Positions 12,437 to 23,168 are shown, counted from the stretch's first letter. The stretch is DNA of 64,000 nt from Watersipora subatra (GCF_963576615.1 NC_088708.1:50517196-50581195), one strand, 5' to 3'. Translations and numbers: made by a program. The notes: generated by a model not told the origin, from the sequence alone.

Positions 12437-12633
12437 TTTTTCAAGCCTTTCACCGAAGTAGACTCATTTATGCGTTTTCTATGGTCGACTACCGTAGACA
12501 AATTTTTGTGACTTTCCCAGCAATTGCTAGTAACTGAATTTTATTATTCGTTGATAACATAACCAGTGATCTTTAAGAATTTTATGGTAGTGACAATGTT
12601 AACTCTATTACGTCTACCAATAGAGTTAACCCT

Positions 12634-12646
12634 ACGCATGCGCGCA
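12634..12646 (+). promoter_or_regulatory. NRF1-like palindromic site upstream of the small plus-strand gene
   Basis: acgcatgcgcgca lies about 115 bases before the proposed start codon at 12760. It resembles the NRF1 consensus (GCGCATGCGC type) found in TATA-less housekeeping promoters. CpG-rich sequence is rare in this window, so the site stands out. Immediately upstream is a short hairpin (actctatt at 12603, aatagagt at 12620). Confidence 0.4.
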
Positions 12647-12759
12647 TTGCGTGTTTCGTTTTCTATTTAGCTTACAGCTACGGGTGGATCGTGCTAAGCT
12701 ATAAATTTTTTGCTGCGTTCAGAGGTTTTTACAAATATTCATAGATTTGGAGGCCTTTG

Positions 12760-13048
12760 ATGAACCAACAATTAAATTTATGGTAAGTAATGAGTTTTTT
12801 CAAAACCATTTACTAAATTAGTTGAATTTTACTTTGGTTCTTCGGTAAAACACAATATTTATTTTTTCCTTCCCTACCGCTTCATTATTTGTTGCAGTGT
12901 GAGAGAGAGATTTTTCATCATACACGCAAGCACAATGACTGCAAGGGTGGTATATGTCATTCTTAGAAGATCACCAATCATTCAGGGAGGTCTGGAAATT
13001 GAGGTAGAAGTGACCGCAGCTACTTACGAGGAGAATATATCTGTTTAA
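12760..13048 (+). CDS. Candidate small spliced gene, unknown function; frame stays open past its stop
   Basis: Exon 1 runs from ATG at 12760 to 12782, followed by the donor gtaagt. Exon 2 begins at 12898 after a pyrimidine-rich tract and gttgcag. Joining them in phase gives MNQQLNLC and then a 57-residue product ending at TAA 13046-13048. The same frame then stays open for 60 more codons to a second TAA at 13229-13231. That extension reads like a real protein: basic KKEQKR at the start and an acidic DSDSDIELLLP end. Either the inner stop is a nonsense mutation (or sequence error) in a gene of about 118 codons, or the downstream part is untranslated. A poly(A) signal (aataaa) lies near 13403. 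I recognise no family; the pieces were assembled by eye. Confidence 0.45.
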
Positions 13049-13231
13049 AAAAAGGAACAAAAACGCCTTTACGAGCACAAATCTTTGGTCAACCGGCAGA
13101 ACTTTGCAATAGTAAGCCACGAAGAGAGTTCTGAGGATAACTTCTTTACCAGCCATGTAGTAGCGAGAGAATCGCCTTTAACATCTACCCAAGACAGTGA
13201 CAGCGATATAGAGCTGCTATTACCAAAATAA
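13049..13231 (+). other. In-frame 60-codon extension after the stop at 13046
   Basis: This is an open frame continuing directly after the TAA, with protein-like composition (Glu/Ser/Asp-rich, ending in DSDSDIELLLPK). The minus strand is also open across the region (12971-13156). The plus reading is favoured because it continues the spliced exon in frame and ends just before an AT-rich 3' region with a poly(A) signal. Confidence 0.4.
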
Positions 13232-13447
13232 CTAGTCAGAGAGCACCATTACACGCTAGTATTCACTTATCAAGAGTATCAGTTTAATTTTATTGCTCTA
13301 GACAACCGCCATATAGACTAAACTGTTTATATTTACTCCATTCATCGTTTGTAAAAATTTTATTTGTATTTGAAATATTTTATTTGTACACTCAAGTTTG
13401 TAATAAAATGTAATACATCTATACATAAAATAAAATATATAATTTAA

Positions 13448-13865
13448 TCATGTTTGCTGCAGCGATATCAAGGAGTTGTTGTCAATGAAGGGGTCTAGGT
13501 TGACTGGTTGCTTTCCTGCCAATATTCCTGCCTTGATGAATATTACTACTTGTCTCTTGTTTTCGTAATTGGAGTATGTTGTTTTATTCTCAATCTGCAG
13601 TAAACACAAAAAAGAAAAAATATTAATAAGTGTTAAGGAAGTAAAAAAACAATAGCTGAAGTATTTAATGAAAGCAATCAGTTTTTAAACAAAAGAATTA
13701 ACTAATGCAGTTAATTATGGAAAAACGTACCTGCACTGCAAATCAAATACATACCATAATGTCCAGATCAAAATCATGATCGTCCTTGACTTCGGTATTA
13801 GAGGTTGATGGAGTTGATTTCAATGTAAAAAGACTAGGAGAGTTTTTTTGCGATGACGAAGCCAT
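13448..13865 (-). CDS. Candidate two-exon gene, 85 residues, unknown function
   Basis: On the minus strand, ATG at 13865 opens a 111-base exon (13755-13865) coding a Ser/Thr-rich N-terminus (MASSSQKNSPSLFTLK) and an acidic stretch (DDHDFDLDIM). The exon ends at a gtatgt donor. The second exon (13448-13594) follows tttactgcag and codes 48 more residues to TGA at 13450-13448, including RQVVIFIKAGILAGKQP. Both exons are phase 0 and all splice sites fit. Possible AATAAA signals on this strand lie near 13385 and 13362, so the 3' end would overlap that of the convergent plus-strand gene. There is no signal peptide or membrane segment and I recognise no family. The upstream 150 bases are tandemly duplicated. 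Confidence 0.5.
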
Positions 13866-14165
13866 GCCGAATAACTTGTGAAAACCTTGAATAATTTTGT
13901 AAAGTTTGATGCAATGGCAATAAAACTCGAACCCCGGCGATGATTTTAAAGAAGTTTTGGAACTCGGCTACGTTTAGTACTTTTGCCTAGCGGCTATTTT
14001 TGCGATGACGCCATTCTGCATATCTTGTGACAACCTTGAATAATTTTGTAAAGAAATGTGATGCATTGGCAATGGTGTTAGCTCAAAGCCCAGGCAATGA
14101 TTTTAAAAATGTTTTGGAACTCAACTACGTTTAGTATTTATACTAAAAACTAGCCTAGCAGCAAG
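13845..14165. repeat. Tandem duplication covering the start and promoter of the minus-strand gene
   Basis: 13845-14000 and 14001-14165 are imperfect copies sharing ttgcgatgacg, accttgaataattttgtaaa and ttttggaactc..ctacgttta words. The inner copy contains the start codon of the 85-residue gene. The outer copy has a degraded version of the exon start. Confidence 0.7.
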
Positions 14166-14289
14166 TTTTTAATTTGATGCAGTAGTTATTCTCCCTTGTG
14201 ATTAAAAATAGAACTAATTATTTATGGAATTTAATAATTCGCGGAATTGACTGCTCGTGAAATCGTGAATTTTTATAACCAATGATTAT

Positions 14290-14465
14290 TTTCATCCTGT
14301 AGGGTATGTATAGAGGCGTGTAGTAACCGCAGATTCCCGTTAATGCGCCCTCGATACCTAGTAGCGGCTAATAGCCCGAAAAGTATGATACTCTATAAGG
14401 CGGACACTCAATCACACACGCACGCAAACAGACAGCGATTGCCGTTTATATAGTAGATTTACTAC
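14290..14465 (+). repeat. SINE-like or MITE-like repeat ending gccgtttatatagtagat
   Basis: This copy shares gtatgta..aggcgtgta, taatgcgccct, tagcggctaatag and the 3' end gattgccgtttatatagtag with 16545-16770, in the same orientation. A simple repeat (cacgcaaacagacag) precedes the shared 3' end. The family is not identified. Confidence 0.65.
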
Positions 14466-14610
14466 TCATTAATTTGTTTAATGAGTATTAAATTTTATTT
14501 AATTCACTACTAATATTTACTACTATTTTAATTTTACTACTTACTCATATTAATTAAGTTTGCTTTGTATGACCAAATCGAAAAAAAAAGACCGCTCTAT
14601 AATCTATATA
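14466..14610. other. AT-rich sequence without recognised feature
   Basis: Runs of att, tta and aat words. No ORF or repeat boundary seen. Confidence 0.5.
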
Positions 14611-15416
14611 CAGTGAAACTCAGATAACTCGCCCTCGGATAACTCGAAAACAAGGTTAACTCAACGTATTTGTTTGGTCTGTTCCCACGCAATGATAAAT
14701 GGCTTTAGATAACTCGACCGAAACTTCGTTAACTCGAACAGTTTTTTGCCAAACGGCTACCGAGACGGTTGTTACTATCGCTTTAGAATATCACTTTATT
14801 CCAAGCCATAGAGATAAACATCAACTTTTAGTAGTTTTTAGGCTTCGTTATTACCAACATCGGCAAAATATTTTCATTAACGACTTTTCTAAAGGTTTGC
14901 AAAAATCAAATTTTACCAAACATCCGTGATAACCCTCTGAAAGCACAAAAATCGAGGTAAAATTCGGATTAATTTAAAGTAAAATCGGCAAAATTGATAA
15001 TGGGTTTTTAATAGTAAAGCAGTTTTGTAATAACTGACTTATTGCAAAATTGATCTTGGTTAAAACGTTCGGTAGAAAAATACGTATGTATTTTTTCTGA
15101 GCGTTTTAACCGCGATCAAGTTTTGCCAATTTTAGTCTGAAAACTTCCTGGCAGTCACATCACCTAAAACAGCAAACAAATCTCGAGTGATAGAAAAATA
15201 TCTATACTTTCTGATTAAAAATATTTAAAACTTCACACGAGAGACCCTTTAACTTGCAACAAGCAATCTATGCTTTTGATTTATATATAGTTGGTATATG
15301 TACACATATCTACTGATAAATACGTGCACTTATGACTGTCCTGATAGCTTGAACGCTCTAATAACTCGAACACTTCTGCTCGGTCCCTTAAAGTTTGAGT
15401 TATCCGAGTTTCACTG
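14611..15416 (+). mobile_element. Nonautonomous pogo/Tigger-like DNA transposon (MITE), 806 bp
   Basis: The terminal inverted repeats start cagtgaaactcagataact (left) and, read inward from the right end, cagtgaaactcggataactc. TA dinucleotides flank both ends, as expected for Tc1/mariner-pogo insertions. The interior is AT-rich and has no transposase; a 76-codon ORF at 14699 is chance. It is homologous, in reverse orientation, to the element at 18728-19848: the ctaccgagacggttgtta region here pairs with taacaaccgtttcggtag there. It would have depended on a transposase supplied by another element. Confidence 0.85.
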
Positions 15417-15513
15417 TATACTACTCATATTCGGGAGTTATCGACAACTTGACATATCGAGAAGACAACTCCAAAAGATACAATATTATTAGCATATCAG
15501 TATTTATCGTCTA

Positions 15514-16517
15514 GCCTGGGCATGGCTCTCGTGGGGGATTGGGAGAGAGAGCCTGGGATACATAGCGAAAAAAAGGTAAGATAACTTCTGCAAAACACAC
15601 GACATATGTTACATATGACGCTCAGACTGATACTAATGGAAGCGTGTCGTTAGATTCAGATCTCACGATGTATTAGATGTGGCGCGTTTAAAAGCCTATT
15701 GTCACAGTCACGTGACTTGATCTAGTAAAAAGCCTTATATTTTTGATAGGCTGGGTGGTTACGTAACACCCCGTTTGATAATAAAACGATAAGAACCATA
15801 GGTTACTATTCTCTTGTGTTTTCACGTTAGCAGTTTCATTTCCTATACTGATAAAAAATGGAGCGATTCAAAAATTACTATCAAAGCTAGGCATAGTCAC
15901 ACTGTGACCAGAACAGTTTCAAGCTTTACAACATATTAACGCAGGTTTTGACCAATTTATAGTTCTTCCTACTGGCTTCGAAAAGAGTATTTGCTGTCAC
16001 ATGGCACCGTTTTGCAGTGGTAGGTCCAAGTTGTTCATAATAACTGTTGTGAGTAATCATAATACTCGCGAGTAAAATAAAACTGAGATAACTTTTTACT
16101 AGATAAACTTTTCTTTACTAGCAGCGTGCGATTCATTTTTGTTGTTCTATTGCTATTCATTTGCTATGTTTGTATTGTTATTGTGAATTTTTTTTATTAA
16201 ATCAATTTAATTTTTTATTATAATTAAATCAAAGCATAATGAATTGAGCATATGAAATAATATAACTCTCGTGGTTGATTTATTATGCAACCAACACTTC
16301 ATACTTACTAACCAGCGTTTGTTTGCTGCCAATTCAGATTAAAAATAATACATAATACTGGCGTAGATCATAAATAAGACCGTCACATGATACTCCTTCG
16401 GAAATAACGATTGTGATATTAGCGACTTCAGAAGTCGACTTTTAGAGTTGTCTTTCCCGCGTGTTGCTATGTGTCCCAGGCTTTCTCCCAATCCCCCATG
16501 AGAGCCATGCCCAGGCT
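15514..16517. mobile_element. Nonautonomous TIR element of about 1 kb
   Basis: Terminal inverted repeats of about 54 bases: gcctgggcatggctctcgtg at the left and its complement ending gagagccatgcccaggc at the right, each followed inward by gggattggga, gagcctggga and a catagc word. The interior contains no recognisable transposase. The tttatc words outside both ends (about 15503 and 16520) may be a degraded target-site duplication. The superfamily is not assigned. Confidence 0.75.
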
Positions 16518-16544
16518 CATTTATCATCCATCCTTACGATGAAT

Positions 16545-16770
16545 AGTAGGTTATGTATGGAGGCGTGTACTAATTGGAGATTCCTGTTAATGCGCCCTAG
16601 CGGTGAAAGAAAAAAACCACAGAATAGCCGCGCCCTTATATAAGCCACATGGCTCACAAACCATTAGAAAAAAGTAGCGGCTAATAGTCTAAAAAGTACG
16701 GTACTCTATAAAGCGGACAGACAGATAGACAGATAGACAGACAACGATTGCCGTTTATATAGTAGATTTA
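16545..16770 (+). repeat. Second copy of the gccgtttatatagtagat repeat
   Basis: It matches 14290-14465 at both ends, with about 50 extra bases in the middle and a gacagata/gacagaca simple repeat near 16722-16745 before the shared 3' end. It directly follows the 1 kb TIR element. Confidence 0.65.
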
Positions 16771-17334
16771 TTATTTATATTACACTACCGAATACAACTG
16801 TAATATCAACAATTGACCAATTACTCATATACCTGGTTTCAACCCAACTTTACCTCCAAAATAAATTGTTAGTTGCACCTTTTTGGAGTTGTGCTCCCTC
16901 AAATCTATTTTGTATCATCTCGAACAACACTCATTTACAATATACTCTGTCAATTCCTGCTGACAACTACTTTTTCAACAATCAGCAGTACCCTTTCTTT
17001 TTTTCATTATCACTTTGGTCGTGGGCTGTATGACAGGGGAATTTCTAGATTTTAGTTATGTTCACCATTTTAGTTCATTTGTTCTTTTAAAAAACTAGAC
17101 TAAGAGTTTTCTTTCACTCAACAAACAACTACTTTTAACAATTAATTATTCTCATGAAGCAAAACTTTGGCTGAATGATTTATAAAACTCTACTTCATAA
17201 ATAGTCTAAAACATGGAGCATTTTAGTAATGAAGGGTAATAGCAGCTAAAACACAGGAAATATTGTGAACAACGCACTTTTTTGATAAAATAATGTTATA
17301 TTTACAAAATAGATGTCTACTTAGTATGTGTACT
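16771..17334. other. Unassigned AT-rich sequence
   Basis: A 60-codon ORF (16873-17055) has no recognisable features and I treat it as chance. No repeats were recognised. Confidence 0.5.
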
Positions 17335-18722
17335 AAAAAATTAACAACTGAGCTGATAACTCATTTTTTCTTTTTGTAAAACCATTTTGATTAAAACTAA
17401 GTTATTGCGTTGGTCAAAAGAAACTTTATTGAAAAACTGAATTATAGGTTTGCTGGAAAAGGGCTACACACAGTCATTAGTGCAGTAAGGTAACAAAACC
17501 ATCTATTATTTATTATTGTTATTTATTATGATTTACTATTATTTATTTATTATTTATTATTATTAAACTAAATTATAGGTTTTGCTGGAAAAAGGCTACA
17601 CACAGTCATTAGTGCAGTAAACTAACAAAACCAGCCCAGCTATATTTGTTACAACTGTAAAAGCTCAGAGTTATGTTTTGGAAATTAAATCATTATTTAA
17701 AAACGAAAAGTTATTAATTTTTCTTTCACACAATCTTAGTTTTCATTTGTAATTTCTAAAAACTGTTTTATGAACAGACATAAAACATTGATGTTGAAAG
17801 TACTTGAAAGTAGCGAACAACATGCAAAGAACAACGAATCTATGTGCAGCTTTATCTAAATTAAAAAGATGAATGATTCACCTTTTCACTGTTTCAAAAA
17901 CTGTTCACAACTTTCGAAGACTTTGCAAGTTTCGAATGACTAATGATTTACACGCTGAAAAAGCTCGATCAAAAACATAATATCCTTTTTAAAACATCAA
18001 TGAGCCATTTCCATGGTTACTTCTATAATGCATTCAAAGTTTATAAAAGATGTTAAAATGTTTTCCAAATCCTGCAAATACTGAAGAATGATTGGTGCTT
18101 GACTGGCTAATCATGGTGCCTGTACAGCGCTAGTGTTAGAAAGATCAAAGCACAGTTTATTGTTATTATTGTAATTAAACCTGACAGTTATGCTGGACAG
18201 TCAAATAAATAACATTTCTCTCATTATAACATGACCAATAAAACAAGAGAAATATGTTTGCTTATGGTTAGAAAAATTAAAACACCCGTACAGCAAGTAA
18301 GGGTGTAATGGATGCAATAACATATTTTAACATACCTTTAAAAATTTGCGAAATGAATTGCCAGAATTTTTAGTTCTCGGCATTGATGGTATTACAAAAC
18401 TTAAAATTTATACAAAGAATGTGAGTTTCATTTATTTGAAGGAGAAATATACTTCGATGATATAATTTCATGAATAGATCTTAAACATTTATTCAAGACT
18501 ATTCACTTGTTTTACACAGATCAGTAATAGTGTAACTCCTTGCCTCTCATTATATAATAAACATGCTACAAAACTATAGCGCTACAATTGTAGACAAACC
18601 CTGATAAATTATTAAACTTGCATCACTTTGTTATATACCATACATCTTGTGTCTTAACACATAACACCTTATTACATTCTGTAGATAGTCTGTCTTAATA
18701 TAGAACACTTTCTAAGTTCTAT
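17335..18722 (+). repeat. Low-copy repeat, family C (first copy)
   Basis: It matches 61000-62200 (+), in part 50285-50640 (+), and in reverse 42830-43075. Shared words include tgcttgactggctaatcatg, tgtacagcgctagtgttaga and tgtaactccttgcctctcat. A 50-base piece is repeated inside it (about 17451-17502 and 17583-17633, tacacacagtcattagtgca). It ends in the ataacacctt tandem unit. No coding seen. Confidence 0.75.
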
Positions 18723-19360
18723 ATATACAGTCAAACATGGATAACTCGAACTTCAAGGGACCGAGCAAAAGTGTTCGAATTATCAGAGCGTTCAAGTTAT
18801 CAGAGCACTGTCACAAGTCCATATATTTACTTATTTATTATTAGATACATGTACATATACAAACTATAATATAAATCAAAAGCACAAATGGCTTGTTTCA
18901 AATTAAATGCTTGTAATGTAAAGTTTAAAACGTTTTCATGAAAAAGTATAGAGATTTTTTTATCACTTGAGATTGGTTTGTTGTTTGAGGTGATGTTATT
19001 GCCAGGACGTTTTTCAGATTGACATTGGCAAAACTTGATCGTTGTTGAAATGCTCAAAAGAAAAGACATTTTTTTCTTTTGGGGTTTTACCCACGATCAA
19101 TTTTGCCGTTTTTTCTTGAAGTTTATGCAGATTACCTTACTTTACTTGGGATTCGTTAAGAGCAACACTTCGAGGCAGTTCAATTAGAAGTTTTACGAGG
19201 TTTTACGGTACATTTTATATCACTCACGCTTTTTTAATAGATACTTATTGAATGTACACACGTATTCTGTGTTTAGGTCAAACGATGAATAGTTTTTTGT
19301 AGCTCAGACAACGTATACGTTTAATTACAACATTTTTTAAGACGTTTTAAACATTCAACA

Positions 19361-19396
19361 TTCCGACGTTGATTCAACACGGAATCAACGTCGGAA
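19361..19396. repeat. Short perfect hairpin inside the pogo-like element
   Basis: ttccgacgttgattc and its reverse complement gaatcaacgtcggaa are separated by six bases. This lies immediately before the nested hAT-like MITE. Confidence 0.8.
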
Positions 19397-19406
19397 AACT
19401 ATTCAT

Positions 19407-19526
19407 CACGGGCTAGCCGGGTCACGCACTCAAGGACTTTCGCCACGCACATACAAAACAACATGCGATTTTTGTTTTGTATGTGCGTGGCGAAAATCCT
19501 TGCGCGCGTGACCCGGCTAGCCCGTG
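19407..19526. mobile_element. Nested palindromic hAT-like MITE, 120 bp
   Basis: It is nearly all inverted repeat: cacgggctagccgggtcacg at the left is mirrored by cgtgacccggctagcccgtg at the right, with arms of about 54 bases. It is flanked by an exact 8-base duplication, ctattcat, at 19399-19406 and 19527-19534. Eight-base target-site duplications are typical of hAT transposons. It is GC-rich against its host sequence, so it probably came from elsewhere after the pogo-like copy had landed. Confidence 0.85.
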
Positions 19527-19918
19527 CTATTCATTGTATCGCAGTATAAATCAAATTTCACCAAACTTTTAGAAAAGTCGTTGACAAAAATATTTTGCCG
19601 ATGGTGGTAATAACGACGCCTATGAATTACGAAAAGATGAAGTTTACCTCTATGGCTTTGAATAAAGTGATTTTCTAAAGCGATAACAACCGTTTCGGTA
19701 GCCGTTGGGCAAAAAAACAGTTCGAATTAATAGTGTTGAGTTCGAGTTATCTATAGCAATTTATCATTAAGTGGGAACGGACCAAAGGAAATGTTCGAAT
19801 TAACCATGTGTTCGAGCTATCCGTGGACGAGTTATCCATGTTTGACTGTACATAGTCTACCTTTATATATAAGAATTTGTTTTATTATGTACACAATCTG
19901 TTCCAACATATGGCCCCT

Positions 19919-20054
19919 GGTTATATTCTATACATAATCGACCTTAATACATAACACCTTGCTATATTCTATACATAATCGACCTTAATACATAACACCT
20001 TGCTATATTCTATACATAATCGACCTTAATACATAACACCTTGCTATATTCTGC
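19919..20054 (+). repeat. 41-bp tandem repeat (ataacacctt unit)
   Basis: Just over three copies of a 41-base unit containing ataatcgaccttaatacata and acaccttgctata. Related arrays are at 62170-62450 (+) and, in reverse, at 40868-41060 and 42690-42830. It is part of the low-copy repeat mosaic. Confidence 0.85.
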
Positions 20055-20189
20055 ATGTCATTCGTTTTACTAAATCTATTTAGCAATACACTTTTCAAAT
20101 CCTGGAAAACGCGCATTATCTTGCTATAGTTTGTTTCAAACATTTTTCATGATTACTGCAGTTTAGTAATTTTCATTCAATCTCCTTTG

Positions 20190-20310
20190 TTCAGCAGTCT
20201 ATTGTGTTTCTATTTAATTTAATGTAGACCAAGTTTACAACTACAGATCATTTGCTGAATTAGTTAAGTTTGCTACAAGTCTGCTCAGTGTTTGTAGTTA
20301 TTCTAAAGAT
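20190..20310 (+). repeat. Low-copy repeat, family E
   Basis: Shares tttaatgtagaccaagttt and cagatcatttgctgaattag with 62560-62690 (+), 40600-40740 (-) and 42430-42560 (-). At 40.6 and 62.6 kb it lies just upstream of the promoter of each RGM-like gene copy. Confidence 0.75.
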
Positions 20311-20400
20311 CTACACACATTAAAATATTTTTGGAATTTTTCCCAAATATACAGCATAAAAGTTTTGCTTGTTAAACGTAACCATTGTAGTGTTTCTGTA

Positions 20401-22260
20401 AACGGAGACTCACTGCACCTTCTCATATAGCAAAGCTTGGCAAGGCAGGCCTCAATCTAACCACTAGAGCTCTGCCAGAGTCTTGCCAGTAGAAGAACAA
20501 GACTATCATAATCAGACTGTAGTTGTAAATTAAACTATCCATATCTGTGTATATAGACAACAGTGTTTATTATTACATACATGTACATGTAGCCTTCACT
20601 TACATGCTATGAAAAGGAACACCTTTGTAAAGACAGAAGTGTAGAGATATGTAAGAATAACCTAGAGTTAAATGTAAACAGTAATTATGTAGTTTTGTAA
20701 GTGTAAGAAACCAATTTTTGATTTGTTCATCCATTAATTTAATTTTATAGTTTTCGGCTTCTAGCTAAACATAATTTGTTGAAAGTCACTACCTTTGCAC
20801 TTATTCTTACTGTAAGAAATAACCCACTAAATCAGAAAGCTGTTTATCTAAAGGATGCACCACATAAAAACACATATAGCCAATATGTGTCACCAGCATG
20901 TCACTTGCAAATGCATTGTATTTAACATTTAGAAACAAGTAGCTCACAAAAGCGAACGTGATTGGTCTAATCAACAGCCGATAAACATTTACTGTGTATA
21001 GGCTTACATATTTGTAGAATATTAATTTATTAATTGCAATTAAAAAAAATTTATTTTGCATATTTTTGTTAAAGGTACTATTATATTCTTGTCTAATATT
21101 TTTAAAGGAATTCTTAAAGTGGGTGATAAAATGTTACATAGGCTGGTGAAGAGATAATGGTTTATTCTACAGCGCCTTAACCTAGCAAACATTCCCGGTT
21201 GTCAAAAAGCAAAGCTTTCACAAACATCATTGAAAATGCAAAATATTATACTAATATGATTATATTAATATATGAGTTAAAAAACTGTTTGACATTGCTT
21301 AACCACAAGTAGTCAGTATTCAGTATTTTATAAAGAATTATATTATTTATTGTTTTAGCTCTATTTATAATCTATAAATTCATTTTAAGCGTAGCTTTAT
21401 CCGAAATGTATTTAACGTTTGTGTTACAATAAAAATATTGGTAAAAAATATTCTGGTTGAATTTCTAACACTGAATTATTTATTTTGCAGGAAATAAGTT
21501 AATTCAAAATAACACAAAGTAAAGACTGGAATCTAAGAAGATGAGAATTTACTAACACAAACCTTGAAGCCATCACAACTGAGCTGTTGGTACCATTTAA
21601 ATAGCCAGAGTAAGGATAGACAACTGCTGATATCCTGCAAGCTATTAAGATACTTTGAAGAGATACTAGAGCGTGCCAGCGTAGTAATTATTCAGAGCTT
21701 AAATTGTCAGCATGACTCTAGCTGAGTTTTTGTGGAGTTGTTTAAGCAGTACACATTCAGAATGTCAATTGAAAGTTAGATAAAGTCTAACTTAAGCCAA
21801 AGCCAATGGCAACTTGTGAAATCTTTAGCAATGTATTTAAACCTCTGTTGATCATAGCAACTGAATTAGGCACCAAAGTATAATTTAGCAAATAGAAAGA
21901 ATTTATTATGATAGCTGACTAGAAAGTTTGTACAAATATTATAACATGTTCACTCATAGAATAGCTGAGAGCTTAGAGTATGATGACATCACTTCCTACT
22001 AGTGCAAACCAAAGCTGTGGTTGACTATTCATAATAACCTGTAGCTTTAAAGACAACAGAATTTAGTGATTGATTTTTAATTTTTTGAAGTATTATGATG
22101 TTAACTTGTTGCTCTTGCTCTTTTTGGTGCCTTTAAATATTGGTGACTTTAATGCCTTTAAATATTGGTGATTGCTATTGACTAAGATATACCTAAATTT
22201 AGGTTTTCTTTCAGTTTCTAATAGGATTTAGCTTGTGGTGTTTGTTCTTGTGAACATTCA
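20401..22260 (+). repeat. Low-copy repeat, family B (longest unbroken copy)
   Basis: About 1.9 kb. It matches 41092-42240, 45905-46745, and 51085-51483 joined to 56267-57745, all in the same orientation. Shared words include ccactagagctctgccagag, acaacagtgtttattattac and gattggtctaatcaacagcc. The copies at 20.4 and 51-57.7 kb extend furthest 3' (ggtgcctttaaatattgg). No coding region is supported. Confidence 0.8.
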
Positions 22261-22735
22261 GATGAAAAAGCATTAGATGTTTTCATAGAATCGGGAATTG
22301 AGATGTCACCAAATTTTACTCGTCTAATAATTTGCCCACAGACTAGTTGTTTTATTCAGTTTTGATGGATGATTCTGGTTGGTACCTTTCGACGTTGGTC
22401 TAAAGTTAAAAATGAGATATCAGACTTTCATTGTGTGATATTTTGTCTGACCAAGTTGAGAGAGAATGTAGAGGCAATTCTTACCCTAAATGAAACAATT
22501 GTCTGTGTGAAAAACATTTAGCTTTCACATTGTGTAATGGCGTATTTGAAACTGAAACGGCACATTGGAAAATTTCAATTAAAAAGAAAGTAATAGCAAA
22601 AAGTTAGCTTTGAAAAAAATTCAAAAATAACAACGCAAAAGGCAATATTAATTAATTATAACAAGGGCACATTTGGTATGTGAAATTGCAGAAAGGATGT
22701 AAAGTATATGGTAGGAGCAATGGGATTGATAAGAA
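22261..22735. other. Unassigned sequence
   Basis: No ORF above chance and no repeat partner recognised in the window. Confidence 0.5.
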
Positions 22736-22830
22736 TGGCGTAGCTTTTTGGTTAGGTGTGTGTTTTTATACTTGCATTTGCAACCATCACAAGTTCAACT
22801 CTATAGTGATGCAGATTTTGCATTGCTAGA
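22736..22830 (+). repeat. tRNA-derived SINE-like sequence
   Basis: An A-box-like tagctttttggttaggtgtg is followed about 55 bases later by a B-box-like aagttcaactc. This spacing and the two Pol III box motifs suggest a degraded tRNA-derived SINE head. No tRNA fold is intact. Confidence 0.45.
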
Positions 22831-23012
22831 TTTTAATCACTACTGCTAGACACAGTGATGACAGAAAACAAAAGATAAACAAAAAACAAACATTAAAACT
22901 TATATAAATATACCAAATAAATATAATATATTTATATCTTATATCTATATTTTCAAAGTTTGTGTATGTGTCTGTGTTTGTTCAGCTGTAATATCTTGGA
23001 AGGAAGACACCG
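22831..23012. other. AT-rich sequence next to the SINE pieces
   Basis: Contains ata/tat-rich and tgtgt words (about 22900-22990). Nothing else seen. Confidence 0.5.
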
Positions 23013-23092
23013 TTTTGCAGAAGATTTGATCTCAGACTCACCGCCTCACCATTCCAATGCCTTACTAATTCAGCTACATGAGCTTGATGGAT
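23013..23092 (-). repeat. tRNA-derived SINE-like sequence (reverse)
   Basis: On the minus strand an A-box-like tagctgaattagtaaggc is followed by a B-box-like gagatcaaatc. The same B-box word occurs in the SINE-like head at 28.62 kb. Confidence 0.45.
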
Positions 23093-23124
23093 TCCAATAG
23101 GCGATATATGTCGCTATATGAGAG

Positions 23125-23168
23125 CAAATACTACTGCTCTCTGTCGCGACAGAGAGCAGTAGTATTTG
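23125..23168. repeat. 44-bp perfect spacerless palindrome
   Basis: caaatactactgctctctgt runs into cg|cg at the centre and is followed by its exact reverse complement. There is no loop and no mismatch. Perfect palindromes of this length without a spacer are unstable, so it is either recent or part of a MITE end. Confidence 0.9.

Larger units (their letters stand above)
18728..19848 (-). mobile_element. Second pogo/Tigger-like MITE, about 1.12 kb, with a nested insertion
   Basis: The ends are cagtcaaacatggataactc and its imperfect complement ..gagttatccatgtttgactg, flanked by TA on both sides. It is homologous in reverse to 14611-15416. It is longer because a hAT-like MITE (19407-19526) sits inside. 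There is no transposase ORF; the 80-codon minus-strand ORF at 18827 has no recognisable domain. Confidence 0.85.

Noticed and set aside
14699-14929. 76-codon ORF inside the pogo-like MITE as a transposase remnant
   Set aside because: No DDE or helix-turn-helix pattern, and the homologous region of the element at 18.7-19.8 kb does not keep the frame.
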